64,000 bases of DNA from Candidatus Saccharimonadota bacterium (GTDB lineage: Bacteria > Patescibacteriota > Saccharimonadia > Saccharimonadales > Saccharimonadaceae). The notes under the pieces are model-generated. The model was not told where the DNA came from, made no database searches, and saw only the letters and a list, made by a program, of their open reading frames with translations. The stretch's first letter is position 1; every line of letters starts with the position of its first letter. The position numbers and the translations under genes are program-made. Of the stretch, positions 18,751-27,927 are shown one piece after another. The DNA is taken from positions 50,333 through 114,332 of the forward strand of contig JAFRMK010000006.1 in NCBI GenBank assembly GCA_017430725.1, written 5' to 3'.

Positions 18751-19103
18751 TTCTTCTTGTCGATTTTCTTCTTAACTTCTTTTTTGACTTCTTCGCCCTT
18801 GTCAGCAACTTTCTTAGCGGTCTTTTCGGCTTCTTTTTTGACCTCTTCGCCCTTGTCAGCGACCTTCTTGGCGATTTTCTCGGCCTCTTTCCCCAATTCC
18901 TCGGTCTTTTCTTTGCCACGCTTTAGTAATTTCTCGCCAGCTTCCTTCGCTTCTTTTAGTGCCTTGTCGCTACCTTCTTTGATGTCCTTGCGGGTTTCTT
19001 CACCCGATTTCGGCGCCATCACCAAACCGGCAATTGTTCCGGCAATCGCTCCAAAGATTGCGCCAAGTGCAAATTTACTTCCTTTTTTCTTCTGTTCGCT
19101 CAT
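18747..19103 (-). CDS. YtxH-like small membrane protein with Lys/Glu repeat tail
   Basis: The 118-residue product has a Gly-rich membrane segment (FALGAIFGAIAGTIAGLVMA) followed by PKSGEETR, the hallmark of YtxH-domain proteins, and a long charged helix with the repeat KKVADKGEEVKKE present twice in near-identical form. Such proteins are small membrane-anchored proteins linked to stress in Firmicutes; the function here is unknown. Its first 29 nt overlap the end of the upstream gene, so the two are co-translated. The Lys/Glu tail may change length through the repeated DNA. Confidence 0.8.
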   Translation of the reverse strand: MSEQKKKGSKFALGAIFGAIAGTIAGLVMAPKSGEETRKDIKEGSDKALKEAKEAGEKLLKRGKEKTEELGKEAEKIAKKVADKGEEVKKEAEKTAKKVADKGEEVKKEVKKKIDKKN

Positions 19104-19395
19104 TTTTTGTTCCTTTCTTTTTAGCTTTAGCTTTTGCAGGCTTTGCGTTCTTTTCTACTTCAGTCTCAGTGTAAGCGTTCACGAAGTGTTTGACAAGACC
19201 GCCAACCGTCGTCATATCTCGTACGTTATCGACGATATCATCTGCTTTTTCGGCGATACCTTGTCCTTGCACAACGACTTTGCGCGCCTCTTTGGTAAAT
19301 GCCACCAGTTTGACCAAGAGAACAATCCCCACCACCAGGAAGATAAAAAGCGTGACGGACAAGATTGTTACCAATATCCACAGTGCGGTATTCAT
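19075..19395 (-). CDS. Small membrane protein, unknown function
   Basis: The 106-residue product has one N-terminal membrane helix (about 5-29, LWILVTILSVTLFIFLVVG), a middle amphipathic region, and a Lys/Ala/Glu-rich cytoplasmic tail. GGAGGG precedes the ATG. It overlaps the YtxH-like gene by 29 nt and follows galU by 5 nt, so all three likely share a transcript. I do not recognise a domain; the arrangement with a YtxH-like partner suggests a small two-protein envelope unit. Confidence 0.75.
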   Translation of the reverse strand: MNTALWILVTILSVTLFIFLVVGIVLLVKLVAFTKEARKVVVQGQGIAEKADDIVDNVRDMTTVGGLVKHFVNAYTETEVEKNAKPAKAKAKKKGTKNERTEEKRK

Positions 19396-19400
19396 TTTTG

Positions 19401-20243
19401 TTAGCCCTCCATTTTCATAAATTCTTGATATGCTGCATAGTAGTTCTTCGGGTCACCCGTCGTGAGCCATTTACCATCGCTTTTCGCTACAATCACGTCA
19501 CCCGATTTTGCCAGCTTCGTAATCGCATCAACCGTCCAAAGTTCATCATCCAATCCGGTGTTGCCTGGCACAAGATGTGCAAAAACTTCTGGTGTCAGCA
19601 GGTAACGGCCATAAGAAGTCAAATTCGACGGTGAATCTTCTGGTCGAGCCGGCTTTTCGACGATATGGCTGAGTGTCATCTTGGTCTCGTCTTTGAGCGC
19701 AATCATGCCGTACTTGTTCCAGACTTCTTGTGGCATCTCTTGGGCGGCAATGATTGCCTTGGCGTCGGGATTCTTTTCGAACGCCTCCATCAAGGTCGCC
19801 ACATCGCCTTTGCCAAAAATCATGTCATCGCTGTATAGCGCCAAAAAGGCCTCGTCATCGTTCAGGTACGGCTTGGCGCTCGCTATCGGCGAACCGTTGC
19901 CGTAGGGCAGACTAGGATCCTGCTCAATAATCGTGACGTTCGCAATCGATAACACATTGCGTACACTTTCGAAGCGGTCCAGCTTGCCTTGTGATTCCAG
20001 CTGTTTATAAATTTTTTCGCAAGGATTGGTAAAGTAGTCTTCATAAATCGGCCTTCCCTCGGGTGTCGCCACGATGATAATGTCATTGATGCCGCCCGCA
20101 ACACATTCCTCTACGACATATTGCATAATGGGTTTTGGCCCCAGCGGAAGCATTGCCTTCGGGATTGTTTTGGTAATTGGCAGAAACCGACTCGCAAAGC
20201 CTGCGTCGGTAATGATCGCCTTCGTTGCTTTTTTGAATGCCAT
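19401..20243 (-). CDS. galU: UTP-glucose-1-phosphate uridylyltransferase
   Basis: The 280-residue product is the usual length for GalU and has the nucleotide-binding start (ITDAGFASRFLPITKTIPK), PLGPKPIMQYVVEEC, and the later LYSDDMIFG metal/sugar-nucleotide motif and EKP segment. It makes UDP-glucose from UTP and glucose-1-phosphate for glycan and envelope synthesis. The usual LGTR of the first motif is FASR, with the Arg kept. AAAGGAGG precedes the ATG. It is followed at 5 nt by the two small membrane protein genes. Confidence 0.93.
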   Translation of the reverse strand: MAFKKATKAIITDAGFASRFLPITKTIPKAMLPLGPKPIMQYVVEECVAGGINDIIIVATPEGRPIYEDYFTNPCEKIYKQLESQGKLDRFESVRNVLSIANVTIIEQDPSLPYGNGSPIASAKPYLNDDEAFLALYSDDMIFGKGDVATLMEAFEKNPDAKAIIAAQEMPQEVWNKYGMIALKDETKMTLSHIVEKPARPEDSPSNLTSYGRYLLTPEVFAHLVPGNTGLDDELWTVDAITKLAKSGDVIVAKSDGKWLTTGDPKNYYAAYQEFMKMEG

Positions 20244-20261
20244 TTTTTCCTCCTTTTACTC

Positions 20262-21683
20262 TTATTGCGTTAGCTTTTGCTTAATTAATTCGTTGACCGT
20301 GGCGGGATTCGCCTTGCCTTGTGAGCGCTTCATCACTTGCCCGACCAGGAATCCTATCGCCTTCATTTCGCCGTTGCGAATATCTTCCGAGGCCTTTGCA
20401 CATTCCGGCAAAGCCAGCACCTCATCAATCATCGCCCCCAGCGCATCAACATCGTTTTCCTGTAGCAAATTCATCTCTTTCGCCAGGGCATGCGGTCGTT
20501 TTGAAGTATTCTTTTTGTCGTACATCTCAAGAAATACTTCTTTGCCGGCCGTCGATGACAGCTCTTTATTCTCCACCATTTCTGATAACTCCAACAATTC
20601 GTCCGCCGTGCCGAGCGCAAAATTCTTGTCAGCATTCTCTTCCGCCAGTAGAATTCCCGAGAACCAGTGTGCGATGCGAGGTGCCAGGGCGCTGTTTTTG
20701 TCGCAGGCTTCGGCCAGACGCTGTGCAAGAATCGGATGATTCAAAATTGCCTCGCGCTCGTTATTGTCCAGAGATAACACGCCAAAGATGCTACGGTAGC
20801 TTTCCGGCATCATGGGTAGTTGTTTTGCGATTTCGTCAACATAGCTTTGTTCCAGCACAATCGGCGGCACATCTGGCTCTGGCATATAGCGATAATCTTG
20901 CGCCTCTTCCTTACTGCGCTGCGGACTGGTTTTACCGGTCGCATCGCTCCACCCACGCGTTTCCTGTTTGACGCTTTCGCCCTTCTCAAGCAGGGCCTTT
21001 TGACGGGCGTATTCATACTCGATGGCTCGCTCTACGCTGCGGAAAGAGTTCAAATTCTTGATTTCGGCCCGCGTTCCCAGCTTGTCAGTCTTGGAAATTG
21101 AGATATTCACGTCAAAGCGCATGTTCCCTTGATACAGGTCTCCGTTCGTCACGCCGGCATAAATCATCAAACGATGCAACTCCTCGCAATAGAGCCGTGC
21201 TTGCGCTGCCGAGTGAATGTCCGGCATCGACACGATTTCAATCAGCGGCGTGCCTGCCCGGTTTAGGTCAACCAGCGAATATCCGTCAAAATGGCTCAGC
21301 TTGCCGGCATCCTCTTCCAGATGCGCGTGCTCAATTTTGACGCTCGAACCATCCGGCAGGTACACGACGCCGGCGCCAATGATTGGTTGGTAGAGCTGCG
21401 AAATCTGGTAGCCTTTCGGTAAATCTGGATAATAGTAGTGTTTGCGGTCAAACCGGCTGATCAAATTAATCTTGCAGTTCATGGCCAGGCCAGCCTGAAT
21501 CGCCTTGTCGACAGCGGCCTTGTTCAGCACCGGCAACATTCCCGGCAGGGCATAGTCGACCGGACTAACACAGGAGTTCGGCTCCTTGTCGGTCGCATCA
21601 TTGTCGACCCCGCTGAATAGTTTGGTCTTCGTGTTTAATTGTACGTGGCATTCAATGCCGATGGTCATTTTGTAGTCGTTCAT
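20262..21683 (-). CDS. gatB: Aspartyl/glutamyl-tRNA amidotransferase subunit B
   Basis: The 473-residue product has the GatB catalytic start (IGIECHVQLNTKTKLF), the DRKHYYYPDLPKGYQISQ segment and the C-terminal YqeY-like tail domain ending NPATVNELIKQKL. With GatA and GatC it converts Glu-tRNA-Gln (and Asp-tRNA-Asn) to Gln-tRNA-Gln, needed when GlnRS is absent. Its start overlaps the stop of the small membrane protein between gatA and gatB by one nucleotide, so translation is coupled in the order gatC, gatA, membrane protein, gatB. Confidence 0.96.
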   Translation of the reverse strand: MNDYKMTIGIECHVQLNTKTKLFSGVDNDATDKEPNSCVSPVDYALPGMLPVLNKAAVDKAIQAGLAMNCKINLISRFDRKHYYYPDLPKGYQISQLYQPIIGAGVVYLPDGSSVKIEHAHLEEDAGKLSHFDGYSLVDLNRAGTPLIEIVSMPDIHSAAQARLYCEELHRLMIYAGVTNGDLYQGNMRFDVNISISKTDKLGTRAEIKNLNSFRSVERAIEYEYARQKALLEKGESVKQETRGWSDATGKTSPQRSKEEAQDYRYMPEPDVPPIVLEQSYVDEIAKQLPMMPESYRSIFGVLSLDNNEREAILNHPILAQRLAEACDKNSALAPRIAHWFSGILLAEENADKNFALGTADELLELSEMVENKELSSTAGKEVFLEMYDKKNTSKRPHALAKEMNLLQENDVDALGAMIDEVLALPECAKASEDIRNGEMKAIGFLVGQVMKRSQGKANPATVNELIKQKLTQ

Positions 21684-22105
21684 TAAATCGCCCCCAAATC
21701 TTTTAAGGCTTGCTTATAGGTCGCAAGCGCATTTTTGGCCTGTTTGTAATCTGGCTGAAAATTATTGTCGTGTGCAATCTGGTTGCGCAGTTTGTGCGCA
21801 TGCCAGACCTTGTTCAATTCGCTGAACTTTTCCTTGCCAATTTTTTTCATGCGGTCACCCATGGTTCGCCCCTGCACGCCCATTTCGCAAAGCGCCTTAT
21901 CAAGCAGTTTGTCTCCCTGGATAATCACCATCGCATATGAGGCCTCATTGCCAGGCTGAAGCGAGTTTTCGATGCGCAAAAAGTTTACCTGGTAAGCTTC
22001 TTTGTCGAACATCGCGCCGTGCTTCTTGGTCAGATTAATTGTAATCAATACCAAGATTGCCACCACCAAGACGGCTAGCAGGAAAAACAATAACGATGCA
22101 TCCAT
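21683..22105 (-). CDS. Membrane-anchored protein inserted between gatA and gatB
   Basis: The 140-residue product has one N-terminal membrane helix (about 5-25, LFFLLAVLVVAILVLITINL) and a soluble helical domain with DKLLDKALCEMG and HKLRNQIAHD, the latter resembling the conserved R-x4-6-H motif of HEPN-type helical domains. It overlaps gatA and gatB by one nucleotide each, so it is an integral operon member. Function is unknown; the R-N-Q-I-A-H motif makes a HEPN-like fold the best guess. Confidence 0.75.
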   Translation of the reverse strand: MDASLLFFLLAVLVVAILVLITINLTKKHGAMFDKEAYQVNFLRIENSLQPGNEASYAMVIIQGDKLLDKALCEMGVQGRTMGDRMKKIGKEKFSELNKVWHAHKLRNQIAHDNNFQPDYKQAKNALATYKQALKDLGAI

Positions 22106-23487
22106 TAGTCTTTCTCCTCAACGTGTTTAGCAATACTCAAAAGCATTTGGTCGTTGCCTCGCCAAGCACACAACTGTGCGCCGACGGGCAGATTGTCTTT
22201 GGTCTTACCCGCTGGTACCGAAATTGACGGGATACCGGCCAGGCTTTGCGGCACACTCATCACGTCCTCCATATACATCGCCAATGGGTCATCGGTTTTC
22301 TCGCCGAATTTGAAGGCCGGTGCTGGCGCAACCGGACAGAGTAATACATCAACTTTCTCGAAGGCCTCCTTATAGGCCCGAATCAGCAAAGTGCGCGCCT
22401 TCTGCGCCTTCAGATAATAAGCATCAAAGTACCCGGAGCTCAGCACGAAGTTGCCAATCAGGATGCGGCGCTGGTTTTCCGGCATGAACCCTTCGTTGCG
22501 CGTCTCTTGATATAGACTGTCTAGGTCATGCGCTTTCGCCGAGCGCAAACCGTAACGTACGCCATCATAGCGACTGAGGTTGGATGCCACTTCGGCCGGT
22601 TGCACGATATAATAAATCGCCAGGCCGTATTTCAGCATCGGGATACTGATTTCTTCAACCGTATAGCCCGCTTTTTTCATCTTTTCGGCATATTCGTTGA
22701 CGCATCGCACAACCTCTGGGTCTACACCATCGCCCATAAAATCCGTAATCAGGCCAATCTTCTTCTCCTTTGCGGCCGGCAACTGGTCTTTCCAGAACTT
22801 TTCCAGCGTCGTCGAATCTTTGTCATCTTTTCCGGCCATGACGTCCATCACCAGATTGATATCGTCGGCGTTCTGGGCGAAGCATCCCATGGTGTCGGTC
22901 GAAGAGGCCATCGCTACTACGCCATAGCGGCTCACCGTGCCATAAGTCGGCTTAATGCCGTAAATACCGTTAAAGCTGGCCGGCTGTCGAATTGAGCCAC
23001 CGGTGTCACTCCCCAGCGCGAACTCGACAATTCCAAGCGCTACTGCCACCGCTGAGCCACCGCTGGAGCCGCCTGCCACCCTTGTCGGGTCGGCGGCGTT
23101 TTTGGTCGGCCCAAAGAAAGAGTTTTCGGTGCTTGAACCCTGCGCATAGGCATCCAGGTTGGTACGCCCAATCATAATGGCGCCCTCATCCTCCAGTCGC
23201 TTGACAGCCGTGGCCGTGATTGGCGCCGGAAAATTGTCCAGCATCTTTGCTGCCGCCGTTGTCACGCCTTCGGGGCTAAGGTAATTGTCTTTCAGGGCGT
23301 ACGGCACACCCGCCAAGCGCCCGACCTTTTCGCCTTTAGCAATGCGTTCGTCGATTTCGCGAGCCTTTTCTATGGCTCGCGCTTCGTTCATTGAAATAAA
23401 GCAATGGTAATCTTCATATTGCTTTGCCTTCTCCAGTGCTTCACGCACCAAATCGACGGCTTTGGTTTTTTGGTCTGCTATTTTCAT
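22105..23487 (-). CDS. gatA: Aspartyl/glutamyl-tRNA amidotransferase subunit A
   Basis: The 460-residue amidase-signature protein has the Lys of ALKDNYL, the GGSSGGSAVAVA loop and SDTGGSIRQPA, the family's Lys / cis-Ser / Ser triad. It generates ammonia from glutamine for GatB. I chose the ATG at 23487, giving a 4-nt ATGA overlap with gatC; the open frame extends 12 codons further upstream into gatC and has no family sequence there. Confidence 0.95.
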   Translation of the reverse strand: MKIADQKTKAVDLVREALEKAKQYEDYHCFISMNEARAIEKAREIDERIAKGEKVGRLAGVPYALKDNYLSPEGVTTAAAKMLDNFPAPITATAVKRLEDEGAIMIGRTNLDAYAQGSSTENSFFGPTKNAADPTRVAGGSSGGSAVAVALGIVEFALGSDTGGSIRQPASFNGIYGIKPTYGTVSRYGVVAMASSTDTMGCFAQNADDINLVMDVMAGKDDKDSTTLEKFWKDQLPAAKEKKIGLITDFMGDGVDPEVVRCVNEYAEKMKKAGYTVEEISIPMLKYGLAIYYIVQPAEVASNLSRYDGVRYGLRSAKAHDLDSLYQETRNEGFMPENQRRILIGNFVLSSGYFDAYYLKAQKARTLLIRAYKEAFEKVDVLLCPVAPAPAFKFGEKTDDPLAMYMEDVMSVPQSLAGIPSISVPAGKTKDNLPVGAQLCAWRGNDQMLLSIAKHVEEKD

Positions 23488-23771
23488 AATACTTTTGGCA
23501 CCTTTATCTGGTGATCTTCGCACTCGGTCGTCAAGGCCAACAAATCATCGCGTTTCGCCTCAAACTCGGTTATTTCGTCTGCGCGCCATACATTTTTCAT
23601 GTCAAAGCACTGATAGGTCGGCTCTACGCCCTCCGTATCAAGTTCGTCCAATTGGGAGATATAGCCCACGATATCATCGAGCTTTGCTTGCAAAGGCTCG
23701 ATTTCATCTTCCGCGATTGAAATATTCGACAGTGTCGCCAGGTGCAAAACATCTTCGCGTGTAATAGACAT
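23484..23771 (-). CDS. gatC: Aspartyl/glutamyl-tRNA amidotransferase subunit C
   Basis: The 95-residue product matches GatC: ITREDVLHLATLSNISI, then the loop around LDDIVGYISQLDELDTEGVEP that wraps GatA and contacts GatB. It is the first gene of the gat operon. A TGATATAAT box ends 9 nt before the ATG, so the mRNA leader is very short or absent. The stop is TGA, showing that UGA is not recoded. Confidence 0.94.
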   Translation of the reverse strand: MSITREDVLHLATLSNISIAEDEIEPLQAKLDDIVGYISQLDELDTEGVEPTYQCFDMKNVWRADEITEFEAKRDDLLALTTECEDHQIKVPKVL

Positions 23772-23808
23772 AGTACATCTATTATATCAGAGAAAAGCGC
23801 AAAAAGGG

Positions 23809-25350
23809 CTAGAAGCTAGACAAGGGTTTAATGTCCGCACCCAGATTGCAGAGGCGTTGTGCGAAATCTTCGTATCCGCGCGCAATTGAATAGACGTTCC
23901 GCAAGACCGATTCGCCCGGCGCACACAGCATTGCCAACATCACGACGACTGCCGGCCGTAAAGCTGGCGGCGCCATCATCTCTGCCGGGCGCCAATTGGT
24001 CGGACCGTTCACGAAAATCCGATGCGCATCGAGCAGTTCGATGTCGGCATTCAGCCGATTCAGCTCAGTACTGTAAATTGCTCGGTTCTCAAACACCCAG
24101 TCGTGAATCAGCGTGCGCCCTTCCGCCGTGGCCGCAATCAGCGAGAAGAAGGGTAGGCAGTCAATATTCAACCCCGGGAAAGGCATCGGGTGGATTTTAT
24201 CAACCGGCGCCGTTAACTTTGATTTCAAAATCTTCACGTCGACCAATTTGGTGCGGCCATTGCTCGACAAATACTCTTGACCAAGCTTGAATTTTTGGCC
24301 CATGGTTCGCAACACCTCAAGCTCAATCTCCAGAAAATCAATCGGCAGACGCTCAATTGTAATCTCGGAGTGAGTCGCAATTCCCGCCGCCATGAAGCTC
24401 ATCGCCTCAATCGGGTCTTCGCTCGGCGTGTATTCAATATCTTTCGCTAGCCGCTCGCAACCATGAATCGTGAGCGTCGTCGTCCCCAACCCTTCAATCT
24501 TCACGCCCAGCTTTTCGAGGTAGAAACAGACGTCCTGCACCATGTAATTGGAGCTCGCCCCCACGATTCTTGTTTTGCCGGGGAATAGCGCCGCTGCCAT
24601 AATGGCGTTCTCGGTCACCGTGTCACCTCGCTCGGTGAGGACAATTTTCTTCTTCTCGCCGCTCATTGGGTGCACATCTGCGATATAAAAACCCGGGTCA
24701 CTCTTCGCGTCAACTTCCAATCCGAAGGACTTCAGCGCGTGCAGGTGCGGTTCCACCGTGCGCGAGCCGAGTGAGCAGCCGCCAGCATAGGGTAGCCGAA
24801 AGTGTTCAAATTTATGGAGCAGCGGACCAAGGAACATGATAATCGTGCGCGTGCGACGTGCCCCGGCCACATCAAGCTTTTCCAGCGCCAGATGTTTCGG
24901 TGGAATCACTTCCAAATCATGGCCGTCATTTATCCAATTTGTTTTCACGCCAATTGATTCCAGCACTTCGATAATCCGATAGACTTCTTCGATGCGCGCC
25001 AAGTGTCGGAATACGGATTTCTTTTCGTTTAACAGGGAGGCGCAGAGAAGTCCAACCGAGGCATTTTTTGACGTATTGATACGTACACTGCCATGAAGCG
25101 TCTTGCCACCTTTGATGCGATATCCCTGATCTCCTTGGTCGCCCAGCGACACGATCGGCGTCTGCAGCGCACGGCTAATTTTGCGGATAATCTCCAGCGA
25201 GGCATTCTGTTTGCCCCTCTCGATACGGTTTATCGCCGACTGGCTGGTGCCGACTTTTTGCGCCAACTCTGCCTGCGTCATATCTTGTCTTGTCCTGGCC
25301 TCGGTGATTAGTTTCCCGATTTCGGCCAGATAGTCTGCCTTTGGATTCAT
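23809..25350 (-). CDS. murA: MurA-type enolpyruvyl transferase with an N-terminal HTH domain
   Basis: The 513-residue product starts with an XRE-type helix-turn-helix (about 5-70: TQAELAQKVGTSQSAINRIE) and continues as UDP-GlcNAc 1-carboxyvinyltransferase: the catalytic Lys in INTSKNAS (Lys95) and the loop GGCSLGSRT with the reactive Cys192, target of fosfomycin. It transfers enolpyruvate to UDP-GlcNAc, the first committed step of peptidoglycan. MurA alone is about 420 residues; the extra 80 are the HTH. The start codon is preceded by TGATATATT ending 6 nt upstream, so the HTH is translated from a leaderless mRNA. The fusion suggests a link between enzyme state and gene control. Confidence 0.9.
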   Translation of the reverse strand: MNPKADYLAEIGKLITEARTRQDMTQAELAQKVGTSQSAINRIERGKQNASLEIIRKISRALQTPIVSLGDQGDQGYRIKGGKTLHGSVRINTSKNASVGLLCASLLNEKKSVFRHLARIEEVYRIIEVLESIGVKTNWINDGHDLEVIPPKHLALEKLDVAGARRTRTIIMFLGPLLHKFEHFRLPYAGGCSLGSRTVEPHLHALKSFGLEVDAKSDPGFYIADVHPMSGEKKKIVLTERGDTVTENAIMAAALFPGKTRIVGASSNYMVQDVCFYLEKLGVKIEGLGTTTLTIHGCERLAKDIEYTPSEDPIEAMSFMAAGIATHSEITIERLPIDFLEIELEVLRTMGQKFKLGQEYLSSNGRTKLVDVKILKSKLTAPVDKIHPMPFPGLNIDCLPFFSLIAATAEGRTLIHDWVFENRAIYSTELNRLNADIELLDAHRIFVNGPTNWRPAEMMAPPALRPAVVVMLAMLCAPGESVLRNVYSIARGYEDFAQRLCNLGADIKPLSSF

Positions 25351-25387
25351 AATAAAAATATATCATCAGGTGCATAAAAATCACAAC

Positions 25388-25513
25388 ACGCTAGATATAG
25401 CGTATTTTAGTTTTCGTGCGACCATATCTGTTAGTGTTGTATTATTTACAATCTTACTTGCAAAACGCTATATATAGCGTTACCATTATAGCAATGCACG
25501 CTAAATGTGGTGC
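25388..25513 (+). promoter_or_regulatory. NrdR-box-like palindromes between murA and nrdD
   Basis: ACGCTAGATATAGCGT (25388-25403) and the perfect palindrome ACGCTATATATAGCGT (25465-25480) resemble the NrdR box (consensus about ACACWATATATWGTGT). A degenerate half-match, ACGCTAAATGTGGTGC, starts at 25498, 33 nt from the second box, close to the three-turn spacing of NrdR pairs. NrdR is the usual repressor of ribonucleotide reductase genes; it is not in this window. Confidence 0.65.
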
Positions 25514-25563
25514 AAGAATCGAAAAAACACAAATATTTTTTTACGCTAAACATAAGGAGGTCT

Positions 25564-27912
25564 ATGTTTAAGTCAATTCGAAAGCGTGACGGAAAAGTCA
25601 GTGCGTTTAATCCCGAAAAAATCACCGAAGCTATCGCCAAGGCCGGTGCGGCAACTGGCGAATTCGGCTATGATCGCGCCAAAAGCCTCTCTGCCAAAGT
25701 TGTGCGGGTCGCCCAGGCGGAAATTTCCAGCCGCATCCCGACGGTCGAGCAAATCCAGGACATCGTCGAGCGAGTCTTGATGGAGTCGGCCTTTAAAAAT
25801 ACCGCCAAGGCCTATATCGAGTATCGTGCCGAGCGCAGCCGTGTGCGCCACGCAAAAACGAAATTGATGCAGACCTACAATACGATTTCTGAAGCCGACG
25901 CCGAAGAGGATTCCGACGTGAAGCGCGGCAATGCCAACGTCGACGGCAATTCCGCCATGGGCAAAATGTTGCAATTTGGCGCCGAAGGCTCGAAGGAATA
26001 CGCCAAGATTTGCATTCTGCGCCCCGAATTCAGCTATGCACACGACCACGGCGATATCCACATTCATGACCTCGATTTTCTCGCCACCGGCACCCTGACT
26101 TGCTGCCAAACCGACCCCCTAAAGTTGTTCGAACACGGCTTCAACACCGGTCACGGCTTTTTGCGTACGCCACAATCCATCGGCACCGCCACCGCCCTCG
26201 CCGCTATCATCTTGCAGGCCAACCAGAACGAACAGCACGGCGGCCAGTCGATTCCCAATTTTGACTATGCGATGGCGCCATCGGTCAACAAGACCTTCCG
26301 CAAGTCTCTAAAAGAAAACATCAAAAAATACGAAGAGTTTACTGGCAAAAAACTCAATCTTGAAGTAACCGACGATATCACCTACGGCGACGACAAAAAG
26401 CTCAAAAAGAGCAAGATTCCGGCCAGCGTGATTAAAACTTCCAAAGCAGACACCGAACATCAGACGCTTCAGGCCATGGAAGGCTTTATTCACAACCTGA
26501 ACACCATGCACAGCCGCGCCGGCGCCCAAGTGCCGTTCACGAGCATTAACTTCGGCACCGACACGTCGCCAGAAGGACGCCTGGTTTCCAAGATGCTGCT
26601 CGAGGCGACCATGAACGGCCTCGGCCACCACGAAACGCCAATTTTCCCGATTTCCATTTTCAAGGTAAAAGAAGGCGTCAATTATAATCCGGGCGACCCC
26701 AATTACGATTTATTCAAACGCTCCATGGAAGTCTCCAGCAAGCGCCTCTTCCCGAACTTCACCTTCATCGATGCGCCGTTCAATCTTCAGTATTACAAGC
26801 CGGGCGACCCGGACACCGAAATCGCAACAATGGGCTGCCGCACCCGTGTCTTCGGCTCCTGCTTCAAAGAGACAGACGGTCACGTTTCCGGTCGCGGTAA
26901 CTGCTCCTTCACGACCTTGAACCTGGTGCGCATTGGCATCAAGCACGGTATCTGCCTCGGCGCACGCAAGAAGCCTGACTGGGATGCGTTCTATAAAGAG
27001 CTCGACGAAAAACTGCGTCTTTGCGCTGAGCAACTCCTACAGCGTTTCGAATTCCAGGCCAATCAAAAAGTCAAAAACTTCCCGTTCTTGATGGGGCAGG
27101 GTAACTGGGTTGGCAGCAATAAACTCGGCCCGAACGACAAGCTTCGCGATGTCATTAAACACGGCACATTGTCCATTGGCTTCATCGGTCTCGCCGAAAC
27201 ACTGGTGGCCATGACCGGCAAGCACCACGGCGAATCCGCCGAGAGTCAAGAGCTCGGCCTCGATATCATCAGCCACATGCGCGAATTCTGCGACGAGTAC
27301 ACCAAAAAGTACAAGCTGAACTTTTCGCTGCTTGCTACGCCCGCCGAGGGCTTGGCCGGCCGCTTTACTCGCATGGACCGCAAAGAATACGGCACCATTC
27401 CGGGCGTCACAGACCGCGATTTCTACACAAATTCCTTCCACGTGCCGGTCTACTACCCGATTTCGGCATTCGAAAAAATCGACATCGAAGCCCCCTATCA
27501 CGCACTCTGTAATGCCGGACACATTACATACATCGAAATGGACGGCGACCCATCCGAGAACATTGAAGCTTTTGAAGCGGTGATTCGCCACATGAAGGAG
27601 GCCGGCATCGGTTACGGCTCAGTCAATCACCCCGTAGATCGCGATCCGGTTTGTGGTTTCGCTGGCATCATCGAAGGCGATGTCTGTCCAAGTTGTGGGC
27701 GTCATGAACACGATGGCGAATACGGCTTCGAGCGCCTGCGCCGTATTACCGGTTACTTGGTCGGTTCACTTGAGCGATGGAACGATGGCAAGAAAGCTGA
27801 AGAGGCCGCTCGCGTGAAACACAATGTTTCGGTTGGTCAATACGACCTCAAGACCAAGGCCAAGCGCGAATCGAAAAAGGCATCTCAAAAAGCTGCCGTC
27901 GGCAAAGCCTAG
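25564..27912 (+). CDS. nrdD: Anaerobic ribonucleoside-triphosphate reductase, class III
   Basis: The 782-residue product has an ATP-cone at the N-terminus (about 1-95), the catalytic barrel, and near the C-terminus the glycyl-radical motif RRITGYL with Gly730. Zinc-site residues are CGFAG and CPSCG; the first Cys of the usual four appears to be Asp (DPVC), so the zinc site may be altered. It makes dNTPs without oxygen. The ATG at 25564 is chosen because AAGGAGGT lies 7 nt upstream; the open frame reaches 25507 without family sequence. NrdR-like boxes precede it. nrdG follows 15 nt downstream. Confidence 0.96.
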   Translation: MFKSIRKRDGKVSAFNPEKITEAIAKAGAATGEFGYDRAKSLSAKVVRVAQAEISSRIPTVEQIQDIVERVLMESAFKNTAKAYIEYRAERSRVRHAKTKLMQTYNTISEADAEEDSDVKRGNANVDGNSAMGKMLQFGAEGSKEYAKICILRPEFSYAHDHGDIHIHDLDFLATGTLTCCQTDPLKLFEHGFNTGHGFLRTPQSIGTATALAAIILQANQNEQHGGQSIPNFDYAMAPSVNKTFRKSLKENIKKYEEFTGKKLNLEVTDDITYGDDKKLKKSKIPASVIKTSKADTEHQTLQAMEGFIHNLNTMHSRAGAQVPFTSINFGTDTSPEGRLVSKMLLEATMNGLGHHETPIFPISIFKVKEGVNYNPGDPNYDLFKRSMEVSSKRLFPNFTFIDAPFNLQYYKPGDPDTEIATMGCRTRVFGSCFKETDGHVSGRGNCSFTTLNLVRIGIKHGICLGARKKPDWDAFYKELDEKLRLCAEQLLQRFEFQANQKVKNFPFLMGQGNWVGSNKLGPNDKLRDVIKHGTLSIGFIGLAETLVAMTGKHHGESAESQELGLDIISHMREFCDEYTKKYKLNFSLLATPAEGLAGRFTRMDRKEYGTIPGVTDRDFYTNSFHVPVYYPISAFEKIDIEAPYHALCNAGHITYIEMDGDPSENIEAFEAVIRHMKEAGIGYGSVNHPVDRDPVCGFAGIIEGDVCPSCGRHEHDGEYGFERLRRITGYLVGSLERWNDGKKAEEAARVKHNVSVGQYDLKTKAKRESKKASQKAAVGKA

Positions 27913-27927
27913 AGAGGGACACCGGCG

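Noticed and set aside
23484..23771. Alternative genetic code (UGA as Gly)
   Set aside because: gatC and several ATGA-overlapping genes end at UGA exactly where their families end, and the long conserved genes contain no in-frame UGA.
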